Origin: JAUWCW01 sp030609125 [NCBI: Candidatus Rokuibacteriota bacterium]
GTDB lineage: Bacteria > JAUVQV01
DNA length: 12,552 nt
Assembly: GCA_030609125.1 (NCBI GenBank)
Contig: JAUWCW010000025.1
Location: 1 to 12,552 of the forward strand
Reading direction: 5' to 3'
This document shows positions 7,071 through 12,552 of the stretch, piece after piece. A program made the translations under genes and the position numbers. The notes below the pieces were generated by a model. The model was not told where the DNA came from. It made no database searches and saw only the letters and a program-made list of their open reading frames with translations. Every line of letters begins with the position of its first letter. The first letter of the stretch is position 1.

Positions 7071-8261
7071 TTAGTCTAGCTCCGCCAGGATCTCGTCCAG
7101 GACACCGAGGAAGTCTGCCGCCTCTTCTTCCGTGAGGATGAAGGGGGGCGCGAAGCGAAGGACCTGTTTCTGCACGGCGTTGATCAGGTAGCCCCTCGAC
7201 AGCGCCGCCTCGACCACCGGCGCGGCCTCGACGGAGAGCTCGAGGGCCAGGAGCATCCCCCGTCCCCGGACTGAGGAGGCGACGCGGCGGCGCCCGGCGA
7301 TCTTGTCGAGCCCCTTCCTGAAAAACCCTCCCAGGTCCCGGACCTTGTCCAGGAAGCCGTCCGCCAGGATCGTTTCCAGCAGCGCCAGAGAGGCGGCGCA
7401 GGCGACGGGAGTGCCGCCGAAAGTCGTTGCGTGGTTGCCGGGCTGGAAGGTTTCGGCCGCCTCGCCCCTGGCCAGCATCGCCCCCAGGGGGAGCCCGGCG
7501 CCGAGGGACTTGGAGAGCGTCATCACGTCGGGAACGACTCCATCGAACTGGTGGGCGAAGACCGTCCCCGTCCTTCCGAGCCCCGTCTGGACCTCGTCGA
7601 GAACGAGCAGCGCCTTCCGGTCACGGCAGATCCTGGCCACTTCCCGCAGGTAGCCGTCGGGCGGGACGACGACTCCGCCCTCGCCCTGGATCGGCTCGAG
7701 GAGAACGGCGCAGGTGTCGGTCGTGACCGCCTCCTCCATGGCCTCGAGGTCCCCGAAGGGGACGTACCGGAACCCCGGCAGGAGCGGCTCGAAGCCCTCG
7801 TGGTACTGGGTCTGGCCCGTCGCGGTCAGGGCGCCCATGGTGCGTCCGTGAAAGGAGTTCAGCGCCGAGACCACCACGTGGCGTTCGGCGCCGAACCGCT
7901 CGTGCGCGTACTTGCGCACCAGCTTCAGCGCCGCCTCGTTGGCCTCGGCGCCGCTGTTGCAGAAAAAGACCCTCCCGCCTGGAAAGTGCTCGGTCAGGCG
8001 CTCGGCGAGCCGGACCTGCACCGGGTGCTGATAAAGGTTCGAGATGTGCATCAGGGTTGCGCACTGCTCCCGGATGGCCTCGACCACGGCGGGGTGGCAG
8101 TGCCCGAGGCTGTTTACCACGATGCCGCCGAGCAGATCGACGTACTCCCTGCCGGCATCGTCGTAAACCCGGCAGCCCTCGCCGCGCACGAGGGTGACCT
8201 GGGCGGGATAGTAGTTCGAGAGAAAGACCTGCCCGGCCCGTTCCAACCAGGAGGGCGCCAT
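7071..8261 (-). CDS. argD: Acetylornithine aminotransferase (class III PLP enzyme)
   Basis: The 396-residue protein is full length for ArgD. Motifs are DLLGGIVVNSLGHCHP 42-57, NSGAEANEAALKL 102-114, FHGRT 138-142, the PLP-binding D222 in LVLDEVQTGLGRTG, and the Schiff-base lysine K251 in LSKSLGAGLPLGA. TTFGG (279-283) and GRGMLLAL (333-340) are also typical. It transfers an amino group from glutamate to N-acetylglutamate semialdehyde in arginine synthesis; ArgD enzymes often also serve the succinyl-DAP step of lysine synthesis. The ATG at 8261 lies 6 nt after the trxA stop with only a weak ribosome site, so translation may be coupled to trxA. An ornithine aminotransferase is a possible alternative, but the argB context argues for ArgD. 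Confidence 0.93.
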   Translation of the reverse strand: MAPSWLERAGQVFLSNYYPAQVTLVRGEGCRVYDDAGREYVDLLGGIVVNSLGHCHPAVVEAIREQCATLMHISNLYQHPVQVRLAERLTEHFPGGRVFFCNSGAEANEAALKLVRKYAHERFGAERHVVVSALNSFHGRTMGALTATGQTQYHEGFEPLLPGFRYVPFGDLEAMEEAVTTDTCAVLLEPIQGEGGVVVPPDGYLREVARICRDRKALLVLDEVQTGLGRTGTVFAHQFDGVVPDVMTLSKSLGAGLPLGAMLARGEAAETFQPGNHATTFGGTPVACAASLALLETILADGFLDKVRDLGGFFRKGLDKIAGRRRVASSVRGRGMLLALELSVEAAPVVEAALSRGYLINAVQKQVLRFAPPFILTEEEAADFLGVLDEILAELD

Positions 8262-8267
8262 TGCGCT

Positions 8268-8594
8268 CTAAAGGTTCTTGGAGATCATGTTGCTGATCTC
8301 CTGCTTGGAGTGGACGCCCACCATCTGCTCCTTGACGGCGCCGTCCTTGAAGAGGATAAGGGAAGGTATCCCGCGGATGCCGTAGTTGGTGGCGGTCCCG
8401 CGGTTCTCGTCCACGTTTAGCTTTCCGATCTTCACCTTGCCGGCGAACTCCGCACCCAGCTCCTCGAGCGTGGGGGCGATCATCTTGCAGGGAACGCACC
8501 AGGCCGCCCAGAAGTCGATTACCACCGGCACCGGCGATTTGAGGACTTCCTCCTCGAAGTTCTGGTCCGTTGCGATAAAGGTGTTTTCGGACAT
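8268..8594 (-). CDS. trxA: Thioredoxin
   Basis: The 108-residue product is a single thioredoxin domain without signal peptide, so it should be cytoplasmic. The active site reads W32-C33-V34-P35-C36 (AAWCVPCKMIAP), with cis-proline P77 (RGIPSLILF) and the buried D27 in VVIDFWA. Thioredoxins reduce protein disulfides using electrons from thioredoxin reductase. Valine in place of the usual glycine between the cysteines is unusual and could shift the redox potential. The ATG at 8594 is chosen because AAGGAGG (8601-8607) lies 6 nt upstream; a longer frame to 8747 would run into argB. It sits 40 nt after argB and 6 nt before argD, in the same operon, an uncommon place for trxA. Confidence 0.95.
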   Translation of the reverse strand: MSENTFIATDQNFEEEVLKSPVPVVIDFWAAWCVPCKMIAPTLEELGAEFAGKVKIGKLNVDENRGTATNYGIRGIPSLILFKDGAVKEQMVGVHSKQEISNMISKNL

Positions 8595-8634
8595 GTGTTT
8601 CCTCCTTTGGAAAATGGTGCTGCCGCGGCAGCTT

Positions 8635-9552
8635 TCAGCTCTTTTTCTTCCTTTTTTCTGTCGGCGCCGGATCCAGCTGGATCTCCGTGCCGATCCCTTC
8701 CGCCGTGAACATCTCCAGGAGCACCGCGTGCTCCAGGCGCCCGTCAATGATGTGGGTCTGCCCCACGCCGCCCTCCAGCGCCCTCAGAGAGTGGGTCACC
8801 TTGGGGATCATCCCTTCCCGGATGACGCCCTCTTTCATCAACCGATTGGCCGCCGCCCTGCCGAGAAGGGGTATGAGCCCTCCCTTCCTGTCGAGAACTC
8901 CCTCGCTGTCTGTTAGATAGATGAGTTTGTGGGCCGAAAGGGAGCGGGCAATGTCGGCGGCAACCGCATCGGCGTTGATGTTGTAGGTCTCGTGGTCCGG
9001 TCCCACGCCCACGGGCGATATGACGGGAATGAAGCCCCCGGCCTTGAGGGTGTTGATGATTCCGGGGTTCACCTGAGTCACCTCCCCGACCAGGCCGATG
9101 TCGATGATCTCCGGCGCCTGGGACTCGGGGTTGACCTTGCGGAGCTTCTTCTTCCGGGCCCGCAGGAGAAAGGCGTCTTTCCCGGAGAGGCCCACGGCGA
9201 GTCCGCCCGCCCTCTGGACGTTGGTGACGATCTCCTTGTTCACCTTGCCCGCCAGGACCATCTCGACGATGTCCATTGTCTCCTCGTCGGTCACGCGGTG
9301 CCCGTCGACAAAACGGGCCTTCAGTCCCATCCGCCGCATGACCTCCCCGATCTGGGGCCCTCCCCCGTGGACGATGACGGGGCTGATCCCCAGGTATCTG
9401 AGGAAGACCACGTCCTCCGCGAAGAGAATCCTCAGCTCGGGACTGACCATTGCGTTGCCGCCGTACTTGATGACGACCGTGCTGCCCGAGAATTTCCTGA
9501 TATAGGGGAGGGTCTCGAAAAGAACCCTCACTTTTTCCATCTGCTTTTTCAT
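8635..9552 (-). CDS. argB: Acetylglutamate kinase
   Basis: The 305-residue protein has the amino-acid kinase motifs of NAGK: VVIKYGGNAM 26-35 with K29, VIVHGGGPQI 59-68, FVDGHRVTD 81-89, GLSGKDAFLL 121-130, NINADAVAADIA 191-202 and MIPKV 248-252 with K251. It phosphorylates N-acetylglutamate, the second and usually controlled step of arginine synthesis. The N-terminal stretch EKVRVLFETLPYIRKF (6-21) corresponds to the extra helix found in hexameric, arginine-inhibited NAGKs and GTEIQLD near the end is also typical of these, so feedback inhibition by arginine is a reasonable inference. The C-terminus is a lysine-rich tail. The start at 9552 has a weak ribosome site; a second ATG at 9540 is possible. 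It is the first gene of the operon. Confidence 0.95.
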   Translation of the reverse strand: MKKQMEKVRVLFETLPYIRKFSGSTVVIKYGGNAMVSPELRILFAEDVVFLRYLGISPVIVHGGGPQIGEVMRRMGLKARFVDGHRVTDEETMDIVEMVLAGKVNKEIVTNVQRAGGLAVGLSGKDAFLLRARKKKLRKVNPESQAPEIIDIGLVGEVTQVNPGIINTLKAGGFIPVISPVGVGPDHETYNINADAVAADIARSLSAHKLIYLTDSEGVLDRKGGLIPLLGRAAANRLMKEGVIREGMIPKVTHSLRALEGGVGQTHIIDGRLEHAVLLEMFTAEGIGTEIQLDPAPTEKRKKKS

Positions 9553-9582
9553 CGGGATATCCCGCCCTTGAAATTTCGCGTC

Positions 9583-9611
9583 ATTCTAGCACCCGCCGGT
9601 TCGGTCAGCAA
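9583..9611 (-). promoter_or_regulatory. Putative promoter of the argB-trxA-argD-pdxA-rsmA-rnj operon
   Basis: Read leftward, TTGCTG (9606-9611) precedes TAGAAT (9583-9588) by 17 nt, with TG before the -10 (TGCTAGAAT, extended -10 form). It lies about 30 nt upstream of the argB start. The -35 matches consensus only in its first three bases. No clear ARG box was seen. Confidence 0.5.
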
Positions 9612-9742
9612 CAGCCCTGCCGGCGGACGGGGTGTGAATGGCGCCCCCGCCGCGTTTTGTGTACTATGAATACCGACCGGATTTCTCAGGTTTATGCCCT
9701 GCACGAAGAGTTCGTGACCAGGAGCATGATGGAGGGGACGGG

Positions 9743-11341
9743 ATGCTCAGAGCCACGAAGGGGATTGCAGCTCGAGTCGGATTGGCGGCTTTCTGCCTGG
9801 CGGGCGCCCTCTCGGTGATGCCGCCGCTTCTGCAGGCGGAATCCATACCCCCCGACCTCGATCTCGACCGGGCGCCGGTTTTCGAGATTCTGGACGAGTC
9901 CGGCCCCAACCCTCACGACAGCTTCCCCTGTGGGCGGTGCCACGAAAAGTCCGACGTGACGTACGAAACGGCCCGCAGGTATGGGATCGAGATCCCCCTG
10001 ACGACCGAGGGCGACAGCTCCACCCTGCTCTGTGAGGAGTGCCATGGGGAGCAGCACCACTCCTTTCATCCCGTCAGCTTCCGGGTCGAGGAGAAGGCGG
10101 ATGAGATTGAAAAAACGGGGATTTTCCCATTGGAGACGATCGTCGAGGGCTTCGACAAGATCACCTGCATCAGCTGCCACGACGTGCATTTTCCGCACAC
10201 CCGCAACCGTCTTCTCAGGGGCTTTGCCGTGTCCACGGGCAGGACGGACGGGGCCTTTGCCTCCCGCCTGGATTTCTGCCGCGGCTGTCACGGCGAGGAG
10301 GTGAGGGAGATCTCCTCCCACTGGGAGACGGCCGCGGACCGAACATGCGACCTCTGCCACCTCGGCCTTCGTGAGCCCGGTCGGCCGGGGGGGCTGAAGA
10401 GGCGCCTCAACGAGAGCTGTGTGGTCTGCCACCCGCTGCCGCGGGGTCGGAGGCCCCACTTTTACAGCTACAACCCCTTTCCGGACTTTGGCCGCGACGA
10501 GCTCGAAGGCTACGGCCTGATCCTGGAGGAGGGCCGGTTCACCTGCAATACCTGCCACACCCACCATCGCCCGGAAGGCGCGGGGGAGTTCCTTCGTCCG
10601 GCGTTCGTCAACATCGTCTCCAAGTCCCTGCGGGTGGACCCCCACCGGACCACCCGCTTCTGCCGGAACTGTCACCCCATAACACCGCCCCCCGTGGGCA
10701 CCACCGGGGCCAACGCGCCCCTCTGGGAGGAGGACGCGACGAGACTCTGCCGCGGGTGCCACTCAAAAGAGGGCGCTTTGAAGATGTTTCACCCCCTCGC
10801 CGCCTCGCCGCCGGAGGGAATGGTCCCCGAGGGGTGGGCCCGGCGGAAGGACGGATCCCTGGGCTGTCAGACCTGCCATCTGGCGGGGCACGGCCCCCCC
10901 GATCCGGACAACGTGAAGATGCTCAAGGGCGGGGGGTACGAGCAGAGGAACGATATCTGTTTCCAGTGTCACGACCCGGGCGCCTACGCCGGGCGCAACA
11001 TCCATGCCGAGATCGTGGGTTTCAAGGGGTGCGAGTTCTGCCACGCCGTCAAGGGAAGAACCGCGCTGCGGCCCGAGGGAAGGGTGGGGGACCTGCTGGC
11101 GGAGCCCACGCTGCTCTGTCTGCTCTGCCACGATCCGCCCCCCCACCCGGCCGGGTTCAGCCACACCGTCAAGCCTGAAGATCGCAGCTTCGTGAGCCTG
11201 AACGAAGAGGCTACCCCCCTTTCTCTGGGGAAGATAACCTGCCACACCTGTCACGACTCCCATTCACCGTGGATTGAGGAGAAGTTTCTCCGGACCGCGG
11301 GAATGTCGGCGCCGGTCTGTCACAACTGCCACCCCTTTTAG
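9743..11341 (+). CDS. Secreted 15-heme c-type cytochrome with tandem heme modules
   Basis: The 532-residue product begins with a signal peptide: MLRATK charges, a hydrophobic core at about 12-30 and likely cleavage after LLQA (residue 32). No other membrane segment is seen, so it should be periplasmic or exported. Fifteen CXXCH motifs start at residues 63, 97, 142, 179, 202, 226, 268, 307, 336, 375, 406, 430, 459, 500 and 526. Three sites end in a similar block, CHDVHFP...LLR (145), CHTHHRP...FLR (271) and CHDSHSP...FLR (503), the style of doubled-CXXCH cytochromes. Such proteins move electrons in anaerobic respiration; partner and acceptor are unknown. The ATG at 9743 was chosen for the signal peptide and the purine-rich GGAGGGGA site. 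The frame is open back to 9638 but that part is not secretory. Divergent from argB, it ends right after the last heme (CHNCHPF). Confidence 0.92.
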   Translation: MLRATKGIAARVGLAAFCLAGALSVMPPLLQAESIPPDLDLDRAPVFEILDESGPNPHDSFPCGRCHEKSDVTYETARRYGIEIPLTTEGDSSTLLCEECHGEQHHSFHPVSFRVEEKADEIEKTGIFPLETIVEGFDKITCISCHDVHFPHTRNRLLRGFAVSTGRTDGAFASRLDFCRGCHGEEVREISSHWETAADRTCDLCHLGLREPGRPGGLKRRLNESCVVCHPLPRGRRPHFYSYNPFPDFGRDELEGYGLILEEGRFTCNTCHTHHRPEGAGEFLRPAFVNIVSKSLRVDPHRTTRFCRNCHPITPPPVGTTGANAPLWEEDATRLCRGCHSKEGALKMFHPLAASPPEGMVPEGWARRKDGSLGCQTCHLAGHGPPDPDNVKMLKGGGYEQRNDICFQCHDPGAYAGRNIHAEIVGFKGCEFCHAVKGRTALRPEGRVGDLLAEPTLLCLLCHDPPPHPAGFSHTVKPEDRSFVSLNEEATPLSLGKITCHTCHDSHSPWIEEKFLRTAGMSAPVCHNCHPF

Positions 11342-11351
11342 ACGAAGAAAA

Positions 11352-11374
11352 GGGCTGCGGGAGACCCGCAGCCC
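11352..11374. terminator. Bidirectional intrinsic terminator
   Basis: A perfect 10-bp stem, GGGCTGCGGG (11352-11361) with CCCGCAGCCC (11365-11374), closes on an AGA loop. It starts 10 nt after the cytochrome stop codon and lies 23 nt past the stop of the convergent gene. Read leftward it is followed by TTTTCTTC, a good U-tract for the small minus-strand gene; rightward only GGGTTTG follows. Confidence 0.8.
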
Positions 11375-11397
11375 GGGTTTGTGAAAGCCTGTTGGCG

Positions 11398-11706
11398 TCA
11401 GTGTTTGCGCGCGGAGCCGCAGAGAAAGATGTACTGACCCCCCTCGAGATCGACCCGCACGTCCGCTCCCCGGCTGGCGCCGCTCTTTTCCCAGCTTACG
11501 ACCTGCCCCTCGCTGAAGCCGATCTCGGGACTGGAGCGCCTGGAGCGCCTGTCGTACCAGGCCACAACGGTCATGGCGTCAGGCAGCAGGCCCTTGGCCC
11601 GGGCGGCGGCTCCAGTGGCGATCTCGTAGGCTTCCTCGAAAGCCAACTCTCCGTAAGCCATATCTACCGATATTTTTTTCATCGTTCCACCCCGTGCATC
11701 ATCCAT
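11398..11706 (-). CDS. Small conserved-looking hypothetical protein (DUF5619-like)
   Basis: The 102-residue product has no signal peptide and no membrane segment. Features are an acidic helix-like part LAFEEAYEIATGAAARAKG (21-39), AWYDRR (49-54), and a strand-like end RGADVRVDLEGGQYIFLC (79-96). This pattern (AWYDR, then RG-D-x-VDL--G-YIF) recalls small DUF5619 proteins of Geobacter-type bacteria, from memory and with low certainty; no function is known. The ATG at 11706 has AGGAG 7 nt upstream. An internal ATG at 11682 (MKKISVDM) is also plausible and fits the family start better. It converges on the cytochrome gene and shares the terminator at 11352-11374. Its sequence is coherent, with no frameshift seen. 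Confidence 0.7.
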   Translation of the reverse strand: MDDARGGTMKKISVDMAYGELAFEEAYEIATGAAARAKGLLPDAMTVVAWYDRRSRRSSPEIGFSEGQVVSWEKSGASRGADVRVDLEGGQYIFLCGSARKH

Positions 11707-11780
11707 AATCTCTCTCCTGCGTTCCTATCTATGATGATGGGGGATGCGAGGGGGTTCAGATGAGAAAAGGACCTCCTGGT

Positions 11781-11810
11781 TTGACGGGCTGTCACGCTTG
11801 AGGCAATATT
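11781..11810 (+). promoter_or_regulatory. Putative promoter of the tRNA-Arg gene
   Basis: TTGACG (11781-11786) is followed after 18 nt by AATATT (11805-11810), within AATATTAT. The tRNA begins about 27 nt downstream, a usual distance for a stable RNA. The -10 match is only moderate. Confidence 0.4.
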
Positions 11811-11836
11811 ATGAACTCTCAGACCGGACTCAGAGC

Positions 11837-11912
11837 GCGCCCGTAGCTCAGCGGATAGAGCACTGCGCTCCGGACGCAGGTGTCGCAGGTTCGATTCCTG
11901 CCGGGCGCGCCA
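11837..11912 (+). tRNA. tRNA-Arg (anticodon CCG)
   Basis: A full cloverleaf can be drawn. The acceptor stem GCGCCCG (11837-11843) pairs perfectly with CGGGCGC (11902-11908). The D arm is GCTC...GAGC, the anticodon stem CTGCG/CGCAG holds the loop CTCCGGA with anticodon CCG, and the variable loop is GTGTC. The T arm is GCAGG/CCTGC with loop TTCGATT. G is the discriminator base and CCA is encoded (11910-11912). It reads CGG codons, frequent in GC-rich genes such as those here. Confidence 0.97.
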
Positions 11913-11922
11913 ATTGTTTCTT

Positions 11923-11966
11923 TTGGTAAATTCCCTGGTAAAGATCCGTTACCAGAAGTTTACCAA
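11923..11966. repeat. Inverted repeat immediately downstream of tRNA-Arg
   Basis: Outer arms TTGGTAAA (11923-11930) and TTTACCAA (11959-11966) and inner arms CTGGTAA (11935-11941) and TTACCAG (11949-11955) form a two-part hairpin with a 7-nt loop. GGTAAA occurs twice on the left side and TTACC twice on the right, so it can also be read as repeated half-sites. It starts 11 nt after the tRNA CCA. It could act as a transcription terminator or processing signal, or as arm or core sites of a former integration site. A short T-run lies only further on, near 11985. Confidence 0.6.
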
Positions 11967-12139
11967 CCGGGCCTGCCCCATAAAGTTTTTCCCCACCCCG
12001 AAAAATCAGCCTTGTGAAGAAGTTGCATTGATCCTGGGAAAAGAAAAAGCAATGATGCGAAACCAGTTTTCAGAAAGAAGCCAGGAATTCGAGCATCGGT
12101 CGTTGTATAGTATTGTGACCTTATGTCAGGCGAACGCAT

Positions 12140-12472
12140 ATGAGCCGAGCAAAAAAACGGAGAGAGGCTCTACCGGCCGAGAGATGTGAAACCGTGCGGC
12201 AGGAGATCCGCACTTTCCTGGGGGGTTCACCCGCCACGACCAGGGAGATCTCTCAGGCAGTGCGCGCCTCTGAGAAAGAGGTCCTCGAACACCTGGAGCA
12301 CTTGGAAAAGTCGCTATCCGGCAAGGGGAGCAAGTTCATGGTCTCGCCTGCAGAGTGCGAGAAGTGCGGGTTTGTTTTCCAGAAAAGGAAGCGGCTCAAG
12401 AAGCCTGGTCGCTGCCCCCTCTGCCGCAGCACGGCCGTCTGCGAACCTCTCTTTTCAGTTCGGCAGCATTGA
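12140..12472 (+). CDS. Predicted transcriptional regulator, HTH fused to C-terminal zinc ribbon (COG3357-like)
   Basis: The 110-residue protein has a basic start, then a winged-helix-like region at about 16-60 (VRQEIRTFL..., TTREISQAVRASEKEVLEHLEHL), and a C-terminal zinc ribbon with C73-X2-C76 (ECEKCGF) and C92-X2-C95 (RCPLCRS). This order, with the ECxKCGFxF and PxRCPxCRS phrases, matches the COG3357 family of predicted regulators, which is common in archaea and present in some deltaproteobacteria. DNA binding is inferred; no target is known. The ATG at 12140 has only a weak ribosome site (CAGG about 8 nt upstream), and the 227 nt before it are less GC-rich. No operon partner is seen before the window ends; the last 80 nt hold nothing recognisable. 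Confidence 0.82.
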   Translation: MSRAKKRREALPAERCETVRQEIRTFLGGSPATTREISQAVRASEKEVLEHLEHLEKSLSGKGSKFMVSPAECEKCGFVFQKRKRLKKPGRCPLCRSTAVCEPLFSVRQH

Positions 12473-12552
12473 GGAGCTTCTTTCACGCAGAACTGTGATC
12501 AAATTATGCTGGCAAACTGCGGGTCCCCTCGCCGGGTGATTTACTCTGTCCT

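Noticed and set aside
5584-7135. Plus-strand frames of 496 and 302 codons over rsmA and pdxA
   Set aside because: They span two genes on the other strand and contain no recognisable motif.
8595-8747. N-terminal extension of thioredoxin to an upstream start at 8747
   Set aside because: It would overlap argB by over 100 nt with no protein similarity. The ATG at 8594 has a near-perfect ribosome site and gives a standard 108-residue thioredoxin.
9638-9742. Upstream start for the 15-heme cytochrome at 9638
   Set aside because: The extra 35 residues are not hydrophobic and would bury the signal peptide; the ATG at 9743 gives a proper secretion signal and has a purine-rich site before it.
9692-10762. 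Minus-strand 356-codon frame inside the 15-heme cytochrome
   Set aside because: Shadow frame; fifteen CXXCH motifs and a signal peptide on the plus strand decide the coding strand.
11914-12189. 91-codon plus-strand frame after the tRNA
   Set aside because: It begins at the tRNA end, runs through the inverted repeat, lacks a ribosome site and overlaps the start of the HTH/zinc-ribbon gene.

Overview
The window is GC-rich bacterial DNA with dense, mostly leftward coding. Two large multiheme c-type cytochromes, a bacterial RNase J, an FmdB-type zinc ribbon, a COG3357-type HTH/zinc-ribbon protein and an argB-argD arginine locus together suggest an anaerobic, respiring bacterium of the former Deltaproteobacteria (Desulfuromonadota/Desulfobacterota, Geobacter-like). 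This placement is inferred from gene content only; no phylogenetic marker was compared.

Layout. (1) 184-1692, minus: an inner-membrane NapC/NirT-type cytochrome with three N-terminal membrane segments and six heme motifs, the first of them non-canonical (CX3CH). A good sigma70-like promoter lies upstream. (2) 1693-2148: non-coding DNA with a strong hairpin and a 38-nt stretch that recurs, 35/38 identical, inside the RNase J gene. (3) 2149-2843, minus: a vapBC-type toxin-antitoxin pair with a near-consensus promoter and a perfect palindromic operator just after the -10. (4) 2906-3267: non-coding, possibly repeat-derived. (5) 3268-3432, plus: a 54-codon FmdB zinc-ribbon gene, convergent with the next operon. 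(6) 9552 down to 3520, minus: a compact six-gene run argB-trxA-argD-pdxA-rsmA-rnj, with gaps of 6-50 nt and one overlap. It joins arginine synthesis, redox control, pyridoxal phosphate synthesis (the cofactor of ArgD), rRNA dimethylation and RNA processing. (7) 9743-11341, plus: a secreted cytochrome with 15 CXXCH motifs arranged as degenerate tandem modules, divergent from argB. (8) 11352-11374: a perfect hairpin that can terminate both the cytochrome gene and a small convergent gene (11398-11706, DUF5619-like). (9) 11837-11912: tRNA-Arg(CCG) with encoded CCA, followed by a strong inverted repeat. (10) 12140-12472, plus: an HTH/zinc-ribbon putative regulator.

The two cytochromes could be parts of one electron-export route, the membrane protein taking electrons from quinol and the 15-heme protein carrying them in the periplasm or beyond. 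They are 8 kb apart and on opposite strands, so this is inference. I found no CRISPR array, no intact insertion sequence, no phage module and no clearly new multi-gene system. The most distinctive items are the modular 15-heme cytochrome, the CX3CH site, trxA inside the arg operon, and the micro-repeat shared between intergenic DNA and rnj.
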